Shown here piece after piece: positions 1-7,280 of a DNA stretch of 64,000 bases. The notes under the pieces are model-generated. The model had not been told where the DNA came from. It saw only the letters and a program-made list of their open reading frames with translations, and searched no databases. How positions within the stretch are numbered: the first letter of the stretch is position 1; each line of letters opens with the position of its first letter. A program made the position numbers and the translations under genes. This DNA is from CAMLJR01 sp964500675 (GTDB lineage: Bacteria; Pseudomonadota; Gammaproteobacteria; Pseudomonadales; CAMLJR01): contig CAZCNY010000001.1 in the NCBI GenBank assembly GCA_964500675.1, forward strand, positions 496,001 through 560,000. The letters are read 5' to 3'.

Positions 1-1490
1 AACGCGTCTTTTATGCGCACCTCGCCCAATTCGTAAAATAGCAGCGCGCGCAAATCATTGAGATTGTCGCCGAACCATCGCGCCGCGGACGGCGTGTGCA
101 TTTCGAGGCCAGCGGAATAGCCGTAATCGCCAAGCGTTTGCGATTCGTAATAGCCGCGCACGCTGCTGAAACCGCCGATGCTGAATTGCTCGTTGTCGAT
201 CAGCGGCGAATCGGTAAGCTGCGCGCGCGCGCGGCTCAGCAATTGCCAATCGTATGCAAAGGTGTCGGTGCGCGAAAGACCCGCGCTGAAATACATATAA
301 TCCGCATGAGCGCCCGAACGTTTTTCGGCAAATTTATCTTCGTTGTTGACCAGACCGCGAATGCCGAAATCCGTTGCGAGGTTAAAGCTGGTCAGCGATT
401 TCTCGCCCAACAAGGTTGCATTATATTGCGCCGACCACTGCACGTAGCGAATCGGCTGCTCGGCTGCCTCGACTTGTTGATTGAAATCCTTGTAATCGAC
501 GCCAAGAATCGCCACCTGTGTGTAATCGCTGCTTGCGGGTAACGAGCGAATAAAACGCAAGCCGGCGACTTCACCGTCACCCAGCACATTTAATATGTTG
601 CCGCCGACGCTGGCATCGACCTGCGTTTTCACGTCGGTTTTGGATTTCACCGCGTATGCCGCAATACGCCAGTTATCAGCGAGCGGCAGCGCGTACGAAG
701 CCGATAGAACATTCAACTCGCTCGGACTCTGCGGCGCGATTTGATACGTCAAGCCAAAACTGTGTGCGCTCTGCCATAAATTATCGTAACTCAACGTCGC
801 GCGCAGACGCGGGCGCGTGGTGTCGATCGAATTGAAGTTGTTGTATTCGATACCGCCGTGCACCGGCAAGGTGTCTTTCACGCGCAACTCGACATCGACA
901 TCGCCTCGATTTTTTCCGGGCTTTAAAATCGGCGCCACGCGCAGATCGCCCGAGCGCATGTTCAACGCTTTAATTTCTTGTTGCACCGCGGCGGCAGCCA
1001 ACGGTTTGCCCGACTGCAGCGACGGCAATTGCGCGCGAATGCCGCTCGGCGTGAAATAACGCGCACCGCGCACGACTACGCGACCTATCTTTCCCTCCGT
1101 GACATTCAACGCGACGACGCCGGCGACGACATTCTGCTCGGGAATATTCACATAAATCGCCGGATAACCCGCATCGCGGTACGCGCGCTCGAGACTGTCG
1201 GCCGCGTGTTGTACATCTTCGATGGTTTTATCGGGACCGAGATACGGATACAACGTTTTTTCAATCACGACACGCGATAGCAACGTATTGCCTTGGAGTT
1301 GATACTCCCAAATATCGAACGTCTGCTGTTTTTTCGCCGGGTTTGCGGATGAATTGGCATATTGCGGCACGCCGGTTTTCGCGGTTTCTTCAGCAGCGGC
1401 CAGCGGCACAATGGCAATGGATGCAAGCCATGCGAGCGACGCAAAAGCAACGCCGCGGCCTCTCGGGAAAAAAGTGAGGCTCGTTAACAT
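1..1490 (-). CDS. TpsB/ShlB-FhaC-type outer-membrane transporter (partial, C-terminus outside window)
   Basis: The reading frame runs from an ATG at 1490 (preceded by AGGAAAA) to the window edge without a stop, giving about 496 residues. It starts with a signal peptide (hydrophobic stretch ending near AAAEE), then a POTRA-like region containing the motif YLGPDKTIEDVQ and the segment KIGRVVVRGARYFTP, then an amphipathic beta-barrel region with a motif near residue 455 resembling the conserved VRGY barrel motif (SIGGFSSVRGYYES). This order (signal, POTRA, barrel) is that of TpsB transporters of two-partner secretion, which export large TpsA exoproteins across the outer membrane. No TpsA gene is visible in the window. 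The gene just upstream on the same strand (1710-3383) is too short and has no obvious TPS domain, and two terminator-like hairpins separate them. Confidence 0.85.
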   Translation of the reverse strand, partial: MLTSLTFFPRGRGVAFASLAWLASIAIVPLAAAEETAKTGVPQYANSSANPAKKQQTFDIWEYQLQGNTLLSRVVIEKTLYPYLGPDKTIEDVQHAADSLERAYRDAGYPAIYVNIPEQNVVAGVVALNVTEGKIGRVVVRGARYFTPSGIRAQLPSLQSGKPLAAAAVQQEIKALNMRSGDLRVAPILKPGKNRGDVDVELRVKDTLPVHGGIEYNNFNSIDTTRPRLRATLSYDNLWQSAHSFGLTYQIAPQSPSELNVLSASYALPLADNWRIAAYAVKSKTDVKTQVDASVGGNILNVLGDGEVAGLRFIRSLPASSDYTQVAILGVDYKDFNQQVEAAEQPIRYVQWSAQYNATLLGEKSLTSFNLATDFGIRGLVNNEDKFAEKRSGAHADYMYFSAGLSRTDTFAYDWQLLSRARAQLTDSPLIDNEQFSIGGFSSVRGYYESQTLGDYGYSAGLEMHTPSAARWFGDNLNDLRALLFYELGEVRIKDA

Positions 1491-1603
1491 TTTTCCTATT
1501 CTTCAGGCAGATTCGATTTATGTTGAATGTGAGTACGCGAGGAATGTGTCGCGCGCAACGCAGCGCACATTAAGCACAGAAATAATGGCAAAAATATGAC
1601 AAA

Positions 1604-1637
1604 TAAAAAAACCGGCTGCATTTCTGCAACCGGTTTC
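1604..1637 (-). terminator. Rho-independent terminator 2 downstream of the 1710-3383 gene
   Basis: The arms ACCGGCTGCA (1611-1620) and TGCAACCGGT (1625-1634) form a stem with one wobble pair and a 4-nt loop. On the minus strand the stem is followed by a run of T (1604-1610). It lies between the 1710-3383 gene and the TpsB gene, so it would separate their transcription. Confidence 0.7.
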
Positions 1638-1670
1638 TACATTGACAAATTGCAATGCTGTCCCTGCATT

Positions 1671-1700
1671 TAAATAAAAGGCGCAGCGTTGCACTGCGCC
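1671..1700 (-). terminator. Rho-independent terminator 1 directly after the 1710-3383 gene
   Basis: A GC-rich stem GGCGCAG/CTGCGCC (1680-1686 and 1694-1700, 7-nt loop) begins 10 nt after the stop codon. It is followed on the minus strand by TTTTATTTA. Together with the second hairpin at 1604-1637 it makes a tandem terminator. Confidence 0.7.
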
Positions 1701-1709
1701 GATCGATCC

Positions 1710-3383
1710 TTATTCGAAGTCCACGCCAATGCCGGTCGTTAAGCTGATCGGCTTGCTGACGTTACAGGTTTTGTTGTTGCGGGTGTATTGCATAACCGGC
1801 AACGCAGCATTGAACGGACGCGTTGGGGTGCCCAACAAGTCCAGCGTGCCGGCGGTGCCGAACGGGAAGGTCAACGACAGGTTGATCGAGTTCAACTCAG
1901 ACGCGTTGGCCGCGTTGTTGCGAATCGTCGAGATGATGGCCAGCGTGTCGCCACTCGGAGCCAACACCAGCGGTTTGCCGCTGTCGTTGTCCTGATGGAC
2001 ATCTTTGTTGCGCCATTGGAACGATTCGCCGCCCCACGCTGCGTATTTGCCGTGTGCGACATTCGCCAAGGTCGGTGCTACGCCGTTGATCTTGATGAAA
2101 CCCCACTTGCTGTTGCCTTGCAAGATCGGGCTGCGATCGAGACCCATGATGCCCACGTTCCACTTGCCGGCATCGTTGAGCGCCTGCGAGCAGTTATCGA
2201 CATCGCCGCTGCCGCCGCCTTCGTGAATAACGGGTGTTGTGGTTGCCGACGGCACGACCGGGTTAGCCCAGGTAGCAGTCGAGCAAGCCGACGGACTGGT
2301 GAGGGCGACGCCCGAGGAGCTCAAGCAAGTGGTGTTGTCTGTGGCAGGAAAGTCCGCAGCCGCCGCGCATGGAACATGCGAGATGGTCGCATTGATGGTG
2401 CCTTGCGTGCCCGAACCCGGCGTGCGGCGGCAGACGAATACACGCGAATCGGACGGAGCCGTGACGCCGCTCGTCGCGGTCAGCGCTACATTGTTGAAAA
2501 ATACCTTGCTCCAGTTGCCAATTTTCCCGGCCAATATCGAAGCGATTTGCTCGTCTTCCAAGCTGGGCATGTTGGCGATGAACGCGGACTGCAGTCCGGC
2601 GTTAGCGGCGAACAACGATTGTTGCGTGATATCGTCGATGCCGTCGCCGTTGCTGTCGGTGTTGAGACCTTCAGCTTTCTGCAATGCAATGTAGAGTTTG
2701 TCGTCGACGATGATGCCCATCGTGATCGCATAGGTACTCACGGTATCGAGGTTGGCCAAACAATTGGCGTCGCACTCAGGCTGTCCGGTCGCGACGTTGG
2801 GTTGCACGAAATCGCCCGGAGGCAAGTCGGAGTTGCCCATATCGGGGATCGCGGCAGCGCCCGTGAAGGTGCTGGTGTTGTCGCACTTGTAGATGGTCGC
2901 ATCCGCGGTCACACCGCAGTTTGCGCTGGTGACAGTCATCTGCGTTTGCGATGTTTGCGCGCTCGCTACCGGTAGCGTGCCTTGGAACGAGCCGCCCGAT
3001 GAGCGTTTGCGGAACAACACATTTTCATCAGCCGCGGTGCCGACCTTGGTGTGGTCGACGGTGCAGAAATAGGACGAGTAGGACGAGCCTATCGTTTTGC
3101 CGACACCGGTGCCGCAACTGGTCGCGCTCTTGGTGCCGCTTTGGCAATCATCGGAAAACGTGGTCAACGTGCCCGCCACGCAGAGCTGGCCGATCTGATC
3201 TTTGAGCGCAATGTCCGCTGCCGAAGAGCCCGACAGATTGATTTCGAGATCGACTTGCGCACCGCCGGCGAAATAGGTGTTGCCGTTGGCGGGGTTGTGT
3301 CCCGGCAGAATATTCGCGGAAGCGGCGCCGGAAATGGCTGCGATCGCGGTACTGAGCAACAGTACTCGAGTGTTCAATTTCAT
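1710..3383 (-). CDS. Secreted protein with possible PstS-like (periplasmic binding protein) fold
   Basis: 557 residues with a clear Sec signal peptide (cleavage after ASA near residue 23). Several stretches recall phosphate-binding PstS proteins: a serine/glycine loop SGSSAADI (51-58), the segment LAGKIGNWSKV (about 284-294, compare the G-K-I-x-x-W of PstS) and RTPGSGTQGTIN (about 320-331, compare the R-x-x-GSGT loop). A calcium-binding-type loop DSNGDGIDD lies at 243-251. About a dozen cysteines suggest disulfides in an exported protein. The fold assignment is my inference and the ligand is unknown. It follows a PEP-CTERM gene by 88 bp on the same strand and precedes a TpsB transporter, so a surface or secretion role is likely. 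A leader hairpin (arms 3404-3411 and 3417-3424) sits just upstream of the start. Confidence 0.6.
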   Translation of the reverse strand: MKLNTRVLLLSTAIAAISGAASANILPGHNPANGNTYFAGGAQVDLEINLSGSSAADIALKDQIGQLCVAGTLTTFSDDCQSGTKSATSCGTGVGKTIGSSYSSYFCTVDHTKVGTAADENVLFRKRSSGGSFQGTLPVASAQTSQTQMTVTSANCGVTADATIYKCDNTSTFTGAAAIPDMGNSDLPPGDFVQPNVATGQPECDANCLANLDTVSTYAITMGIIVDDKLYIALQKAEGLNTDSNGDGIDDITQQSLFAANAGLQSAFIANMPSLEDEQIASILAGKIGNWSKVFFNNVALTATSGVTAPSDSRVFVCRRTPGSGTQGTINATISHVPCAAAADFPATDNTTCLSSSGVALTSPSACSTATWANPVVPSATTTPVIHEGGGSGDVDNCSQALNDAGKWNVGIMGLDRSPILQGNSKWGFIKINGVAPTLANVAHGKYAAWGGESFQWRNKDVHQDNDSGKPLVLAPSGDTLAIISTIRNNAANASELNSINLSLTFPFGTAGTLDLLGTPTRPFNAALPVMQYTRNNKTCNVSKPISLTTGIGVDFE

Positions 3384-3471
3384 GATAAATACCCTCTTAC
3401 GGCGATCCCGGCAAAACCGAGATCGCGGTTGCGAAAATGACTTGTCGTGAAGTTAACGGGCTAATGCATTA

Positions 3472-4242
3472 TCAAGCGGCACGGCGGCGGCGACCGATCG
3501 AACCGAGACCCACCAACGCCGAACCCATCAGCCAAGCCGCTCCGGGAACCGGAACGCTCGATACGGGAGCAGAGTAGGTCAACGTGTTGTTCGCCAGATT
3601 GATCGACCATTGGCCAAGGGCTTTGACGTCGGGCGTAACTCCACCGTTAAACTCGTAAAACGCCAGCGATTGATCGGTATTCGCGGTGATATTGAACGGC
3701 AAGCTTTGCGCAGTGAATTGCATGCCGATAACGCTGTTATCGCCGAGATAATTACCCGTGGTGCCGGCGCCACCCTGTACGGCGTTATTAGCGGCATAGT
3801 TGACGTCGGCCTCGTTAATTTTGCCGGCGGTAGCGACCGAAGCATTGATCACGTTGCCAATATCCGATTGATTCGGAGTAGGGTTGGCGGCATTGGTCGT
3901 CATCATTACTTGCTGCACGACCGGGTTGAATTGGCCGTTGCTGAGCGCGAAAACTGCGTAGTGCAGATCAGAGGCGTTCGCACCCGCGAAAATGCTAAAC
4001 GCATTGGCATCGAGTGTGAAGGATTGAGAGAAAGACGCATTGGTCAGGTTAGCGTCGAAATCGGCAAAACGAGCGCCGAGATCTTGAGCGACCGATACTT
4101 TTTGGCTGGCGTTGCTGTCCCATACCGCCAACATCAACTCACCGTTGCCATAAAATCCGTCTACCGAACCATTGTCCCACGCTGCATGCGCGCCAGAAGC
4201 TGCGGCCAGAGATACAGCCAGAGCCAGAAGAGATTTTTTCAT
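3472..4242 (-). CDS. VPLPA/PEP-CTERM sorting-domain protein
   Basis: 256 residues: a signal peptide (cleavage near AHA-AW), a Ser/Asn/Ala-rich extracellular-type region, and a C-terminal tripartite sorting signal made of VPVPGAAWLMGS, a short hydrophobic helix and a basic RRRR tail. That tail is the VPLPA variant of the PEP-CTERM signal recognised by exosortase, which predicts processing at the cell envelope and a role in extracellular matrix or surface. No exosortase gene is in the window. The start at 4242 is preceded by AGGAG-like TAGGAGAA at good spacing. The roughly 230-nt leader contains a candidate c-di-GMP-I riboswitch and a terminator-like hairpin, so expression is probably tuned by c-di-GMP. 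Confidence 0.8.
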   Translation of the reverse strand: MKKSLLALAVSLAAASGAHAAWDNGSVDGFYGNGELMLAVWDSNASQKVSVAQDLGARFADFDANLTNASFSQSFTLDANAFSIFAGANASDLHYAVFALSNGQFNPVVQQVMMTTNAANPTPNQSDIGNVINASVATAGKINEADVNYAANNAVQGGAGTTGNYLGDNSVIGMQFTAQSLPFNITANTDQSLAFYEFNGGVTPDVKALGQWSINLANNTLTYSAPVSSVPVPGAAWLMGSALVGLGSIGRRRRAA

Positions 4243-4321
4243 TGCATTTCTCCTAATAGAAAGCCAAGTGAAAGTTTCGTTAACGAAGTGCAGTGCAATT
4301 CATTCACCCTGCGCGTAACCA

Positions 4322-4349
4322 CAAGAAAATTATCTGCGAAAATTCGCAG
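4322..4349 (-). terminator. Possible expression-platform terminator of the riboswitch candidate
   Basis: A perfect inverted repeat CTGCGAA/TTCGCAG (4334-4340 and 4343-4349) is followed on the minus strand by ATAATTTTCTTG. It begins about 20 nt downstream of the riboswitch aptamer and 90 nt before the start codon. That is where a transcriptional expression platform would lie. The T tract is interrupted, so strength is uncertain. Confidence 0.45.
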
Positions 4350-4370
4350 CAATCTTCGTGCTTTCACGGT

Positions 4371-4471
4371 GGCAACCCGGCCGTCTTGTGTGCCGTCCAG
4401 AACAACACAGAAGATCCGTAGCTTTCCGAACCCGCCTCGCGACGGGAGTGGCGTTTCCGTTGTCGTTGACC
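4371..4471 (-). ncRNA. Candidate c-di-GMP-I (GEMM-I) riboswitch aptamer
   Basis: Reading the minus strand from 4471, the segment has the architecture of the GEMM-I aptamer. P1 pairs GGTCAAC (4471-4465) with GTTGCC (4376-4371) with one bulge. A P2-like hairpin CCCGTC-GCGA-GGCGGG carries the GNRA tetraloop. It is followed by GGAAAGCTACGGATCT, a P3 stem (TGTGT/ACACA, TCTT/AAGA), and the 3' block AAGACGGCCGGGTTGCC, which matches the usual GEMM 3' end closely. The joining segments read GGAAA where the consensus has GCAAA, so it is divergent. It lies in the leader of a PEP-CTERM gene. The assignment is from motif memory only; no covariance search was run. Confidence 0.6.
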
Positions 4472-4567
4472 GATTCACCTCTAACGCTATTAATTAGCTG
4501 CGCGCAGCAAATTAAATAAAGCTGCATCGATCGCGTTACTTTTTAACAAACAAAAATCGCGAGGCAA

Positions 4568-4618
4568 TGTCCGCACGATGAATAGTTTTTGAATTTTCAT
4601 TTATTCATTGCGCGGACA
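4568..4618. repeat. Long inverted repeat in the divergent PEP-CTERM promoter region
   Basis: Arms TGTCCGCACGATGAATA (4568-4584) and TATTCATTGCGCGGACA (4602-4618) are complementary at 15 of 17 positions, with a 17-nt AT-rich loop. Outside these arms, GAGGCAA (4561-4567) and TTGCCTC (4632-4638) are also inverted copies. It has no T run, so it is more likely a regulator site or a small mobile-element relic than a terminator. Confidence 0.55.
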
Positions 4619-4763
4619 ATTCGTATTGCGTTGCCTCAACGACGCAGAGGAATTGTCGTGGGTGATGGTTACATGCGTATTATTTTTGTGGATTGCAAAA
4701 CGTAATACAGACGTCTTGCCAGCATCGGCAGCGGAGCAAAAAAGCGTCAATTTTCTTTACAAA

Positions 4764-4785
4764 AATATTACGTAAACGTAATATT
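4764..4785. promoter_or_regulatory. Perfect palindrome, likely operator
   Basis: AATATTACGT, two A residues, then ACGTAATATT form a perfect 10-bp dyad. This is the size of a site for a dimeric helix-turn-helix regulator. It lies about 410 bp upstream of the PEP-CTERM-like gene at 5197 and about 290 bp upstream of the riboswitch leader on the other strand. The cognate regulator is not identified. Confidence 0.45.
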
Positions 4786-5196
4786 GACCAGCCAAGCGGG
4801 CTCTTTGGCATACTTCGAAATATCCCAGATACTGTATAACTTATTGTTTTTATTATTTAATTTTTTTAAAAACTCATCCCCATGAACTCATGGCTCATAT
4901 TTAGGCCTTTTTTTTGCTTGATATATCCGGTTAAACCTGGCGAGAAGACATTGATTTGGCTGCTGCTCTCGAGAAGGCTAACGAAAATATCATTGTTTGA
5001 ACAAAATGATGCAGCAGAAGTTTTAAAAAAAATTCACGGCAAATTAATACAAATATGTTCTAGTCAATTGCAGACATTTATTCATGCAAACGCTGGGCGA
5101 TTTGTTGGCGGAATAAATGCAAAAAGCAAAACAATTGGGCGCCGCGATGTCACGCGGAACTTTTAAAAATGGAAATTTAAATGAGAGGAAAATAAC

Positions 5197-5817
5197 ATGA
5201 AGGTCAGAAATCTGATTTCAGGGATAATGCTAGTTTCAGCCTTATCAACACCCGCCTTCGCGAGTTCTTTTTCGTTTGGCGCGGATTCGCTTTACAGCAA
5301 CCCGAACCTCAATAAAAAGCTAGATATGGGTAACTACGATTTTTCCAAACAGCATTCGCGTTATGGTTCGTATTTCACCGACACGTGGAAATTTACCGTG
5401 GCTAGCGACTCCTCCGCGTCGATCAGTATTTCAGACTTAGGAAGCACCGTCGGTAGTTCACACATCAATCGACAGGCCAAATTTCATCAGTTACAGCTCC
5501 GACAATTCCGCGGGCCGATCAACACTTCAAAAGTTTTTAGCACAAACGATCTCTCGATTAGCATTTTCAACAACAGAGGCGAACTGATCGGAAAAACCGA
5601 CGGCAACGGAAAACTCGATCATTTGGATCTGTTCGCGGGCAATTGGTATACGATCAAAGTAACGGGCAAGGTTGATGGCTTTTTCAGAGGCTCATATCAT
5701 GGCGTATTCGACTGTCACCCGACAGAAGTTCCGCTCGGCGAGACAGCTCCTATGTTCGGCTCCGCACTCGCATTGCTGGTTTGGCGGGTACGCAGACGTT
5801 TCTCGAACGTAGTTTGA
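5197..5817 (+). CDS. PEP-CTERM-like exported protein
   Basis: 206 residues. A signal peptide ends at TPAFA-SS near residue 23. The body contains alternating beta-type segments, for example DLSISIFNNRGELIG and FAGNWYTIKVTGKV, as in FxDxxY/PEP-CTERM surface proteins. The C-terminus has VPLGETAPMFGS, a short hydrophobic helix and RVRRR, a degenerate version of the sorting signal found in the 3472-4242 protein. A good ribosome-binding site (AGAGGAAAATAAC) precedes the ATG. The stretch around residues 88-110 (RQAKFHQLQLRQF) is unlike its flanks and could be a local frame error or real divergence. The next gene downstream on this strand is a TIGR03790-family gene. Confidence 0.6.
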   Translation: MKVRNLISGIMLVSALSTPAFASSFSFGADSLYSNPNLNKKLDMGNYDFSKQHSRYGSYFTDTWKFTVASDSSASISISDLGSTVGSSHINRQAKFHQLQLRQFRGPINTSKVFSTNDLSISIFNNRGELIGKTDGNGKLDHLDLFAGNWYTIKVTGKVDGFFRGSYHGVFDCHPTEVPLGETAPMFGSALALLVWRVRRRFSNVV

Positions 5818-5891
5818 CGCCCAAGGTGCAGCTAGCAGTCAATCATTGTGCTGTTACGAATTCTGTCTGCACGCTTGGTTCAAATGAAAGC

Positions 5892-5931
5892 ATCCCTTAG
5901 AATTCGCATTTATTCACGAAAACTAAGGGGT
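5892..5931 (+). promoter_or_regulatory. Leader hairpin that buries the Shine-Dalgarno of the TIGR03790 gene
   Basis: CCCTTAG (5894-5900) pairs perfectly with CTAAGGG (5923-5929), extendable by A-T and T-G pairs outside. An inner TTCG/CGAA stem closes a loop of about 10 nt. The right arm contains AAGGGG, the only plausible ribosome-binding site for the downstream gene, so the folded form would block initiation. Confidence 0.5.
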
Positions 5932-5935
5932 GCCT

Positions 5936-7249
5936 TTGATCCAAATAGCGGGTGTTCGCCAGCACCTCCTCTCGCAACCTCGCGCTCGTTTTTCATTGTT
6001 AGCGTTATTTGTCGCTTACCTTTTCTGTATCACCCCATGCAACGCTGATCCACGCATATTGCCTCCCGATAACGCTCTACAGCCTGAGCAAGTAGGCATC
6101 GTTATCAACGATAACGACCCGCTGAGCATCGAAATCGGCAACTACTATCGAGAGCGCCGCGGCATTCCCGTTGCAAATGTTGTGCATCTGCGTTTGTCGA
6201 CGCAAAAGTCCGCAATCTCTCCCGGCGAATTTGCCGTGCAGAAAAAACTTCTCGATGCCCGCATACCCGCGCGCGTGCAAGCACTGGCGCTCGCATGGAC
6301 AACACCTTACCGCGTCGGCTGTATGTCCATTACTTCAGCATTCGCGTTCGGCTTTAACGATCGCTATTGCGCATCGGGCTGCGTGACTACCGCCACAAGC
6401 GAATACTTCGACAGCAGCAGCCGCACACCCTTCGCCAGCTTTCATATACGACCGGCGATGATGCTGGCTGCTCGCGATTTACCCACCGCTATAAAATTGA
6501 TCGAGCGCGGTATCGCCGCCGATGGTTCGCTTCCCAATGGCGCCGCCTATTTATTAGAAACATCCGACAAAGCGCGCAGCGTGCGCAAAGTCTTTTTTGC
6601 CGAAGCTCAACGCGTTTTTAGCGATCAATTGCCCGTGCATGTTATGCAAGCGAGCACATTGAAGAATGCGCGCGATGTGATGTTTTATTTTACCGGCCTC
6701 GCCAATGTTCCCGATATCGAAACCAATCGATTTTTACCCGGCGCAGTCGCCGATCATCTCACGTCGTTCGGTGGGCAGTTGACCGATAGCTCGCAGATGA
6801 GCGCGCTGCGCTGGCTCGAAGCAGGTGCGACCGGCAGCTACGGCACAGTGGTTGAGCCGTGCGCTTTTACGACGAAGTTTCCGAACCCTATGATGCTTAT
6901 GCAACACTATCTTGCGGGCGAAACGCTTATTGAAGCGTATTGGAAAAGCGTGGCGATGCCCGGTCAAGGTGTATTTATCGGTGAACCGCTCGCACGCCCT
7001 TATGGAGCCTATCGGGTGGAACAGCGCAATGGTCGTTGGTATGTGAAGGGAACAGCATTGCGTCCCGGCAACTATGTGCTATTCGGCGCGGATAAAATCA
7101 CCGGCCCTTTCGAGCATATCGCCAGCGGCCTGCAGGTCAGCGCGCTGACGCGCTCGCTGGAATTGCCCACCCCGTTGCGCGCTTTCTACCAGTTGCAGCG
7201 CATCGATATGGGCGTTAATTTAATTCCCACCGAGCCCAGCATTCCATGA
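5936..7249 (+). CDS. TIGR03790-family exported protein
   Basis: About 437 residues from the TTG at 5936, which lies 5 nt after AAGGGG. A GTG at 5930 is in frame but overlaps that ribosome-binding site. The N-terminus is a signal peptide (hydrophobic LLALFVAYLFCI, cleavage near CNA-DP). The following segment, EQVGIVINDNDPLSIEIGNYY then RERRGIP, is the diagnostic start of the TIGR03790 family, whose function is unknown. The family name is from memory. Several cysteines fit an exported protein. It follows a PEP-CTERM-like gene on the same strand, and this context suggests an envelope role. Confidence 0.7.
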   Translation: MIQIAGVRQHLLSQPRARFSLLALFVAYLFCITPCNADPRILPPDNALQPEQVGIVINDNDPLSIEIGNYYRERRGIPVANVVHLRLSTQKSAISPGEFAVQKKLLDARIPARVQALALAWTTPYRVGCMSITSAFAFGFNDRYCASGCVTTATSEYFDSSSRTPFASFHIRPAMMLAARDLPTAIKLIERGIAADGSLPNGAAYLLETSDKARSVRKVFFAEAQRVFSDQLPVHVMQASTLKNARDVMFYFTGLANVPDIETNRFLPGAVADHLTSFGGQLTDSSQMSALRWLEAGATGSYGTVVEPCAFTTKFPNPMMLMQHYLAGETLIEAYWKSVAMPGQGVFIGEPLARPYGAYRVEQRNGRWYVKGTALRPGNYVLFGADKITGPFEHIASGLQVSALTRSLELPTPLRAFYQLQRIDMGVNLIPTEPSIP

Positions 7250-7280
7250 AAAATCGGCCGTTGCTGCGACCGATTTTTTT
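7249..7280. terminator. Bidirectional terminator between TIGR03790 gene and metZ
   Basis: AAAAATCGG (7249-7257) and CCGATTTTT (7270-7278) form a stem with A/T runs on both sides. It overlaps the ends of both convergent genes: the metZ stop is at 7279-7281 and the plus-strand gene stops at 7249. It can serve transcripts from either side. Confidence 0.75.

Larger units (their letters stand above)
4472..5196. other. AT-rich intergenic region between two divergent PEP-CTERM genes
   Basis: No convincing gene is seen. A short frame at 4882-5166 lacks a ribosome-binding site and protein-like composition. The stretch is much richer in A+T than its surroundings and holds a 17-bp near-perfect inverted repeat (4568-4618) and a perfect 10-bp palindrome pair (4764-4785). 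It must contain the promoters for both the minus-strand gene at 4242 and the plus-strand gene at 5197. Confidence 0.6.

Noticed and set aside
4882..5166. 94-codon frame in the AT-rich intergenic region
   Set aside because: No ribosome-binding site, composition follows local A+T bias, and no recognisable protein features.
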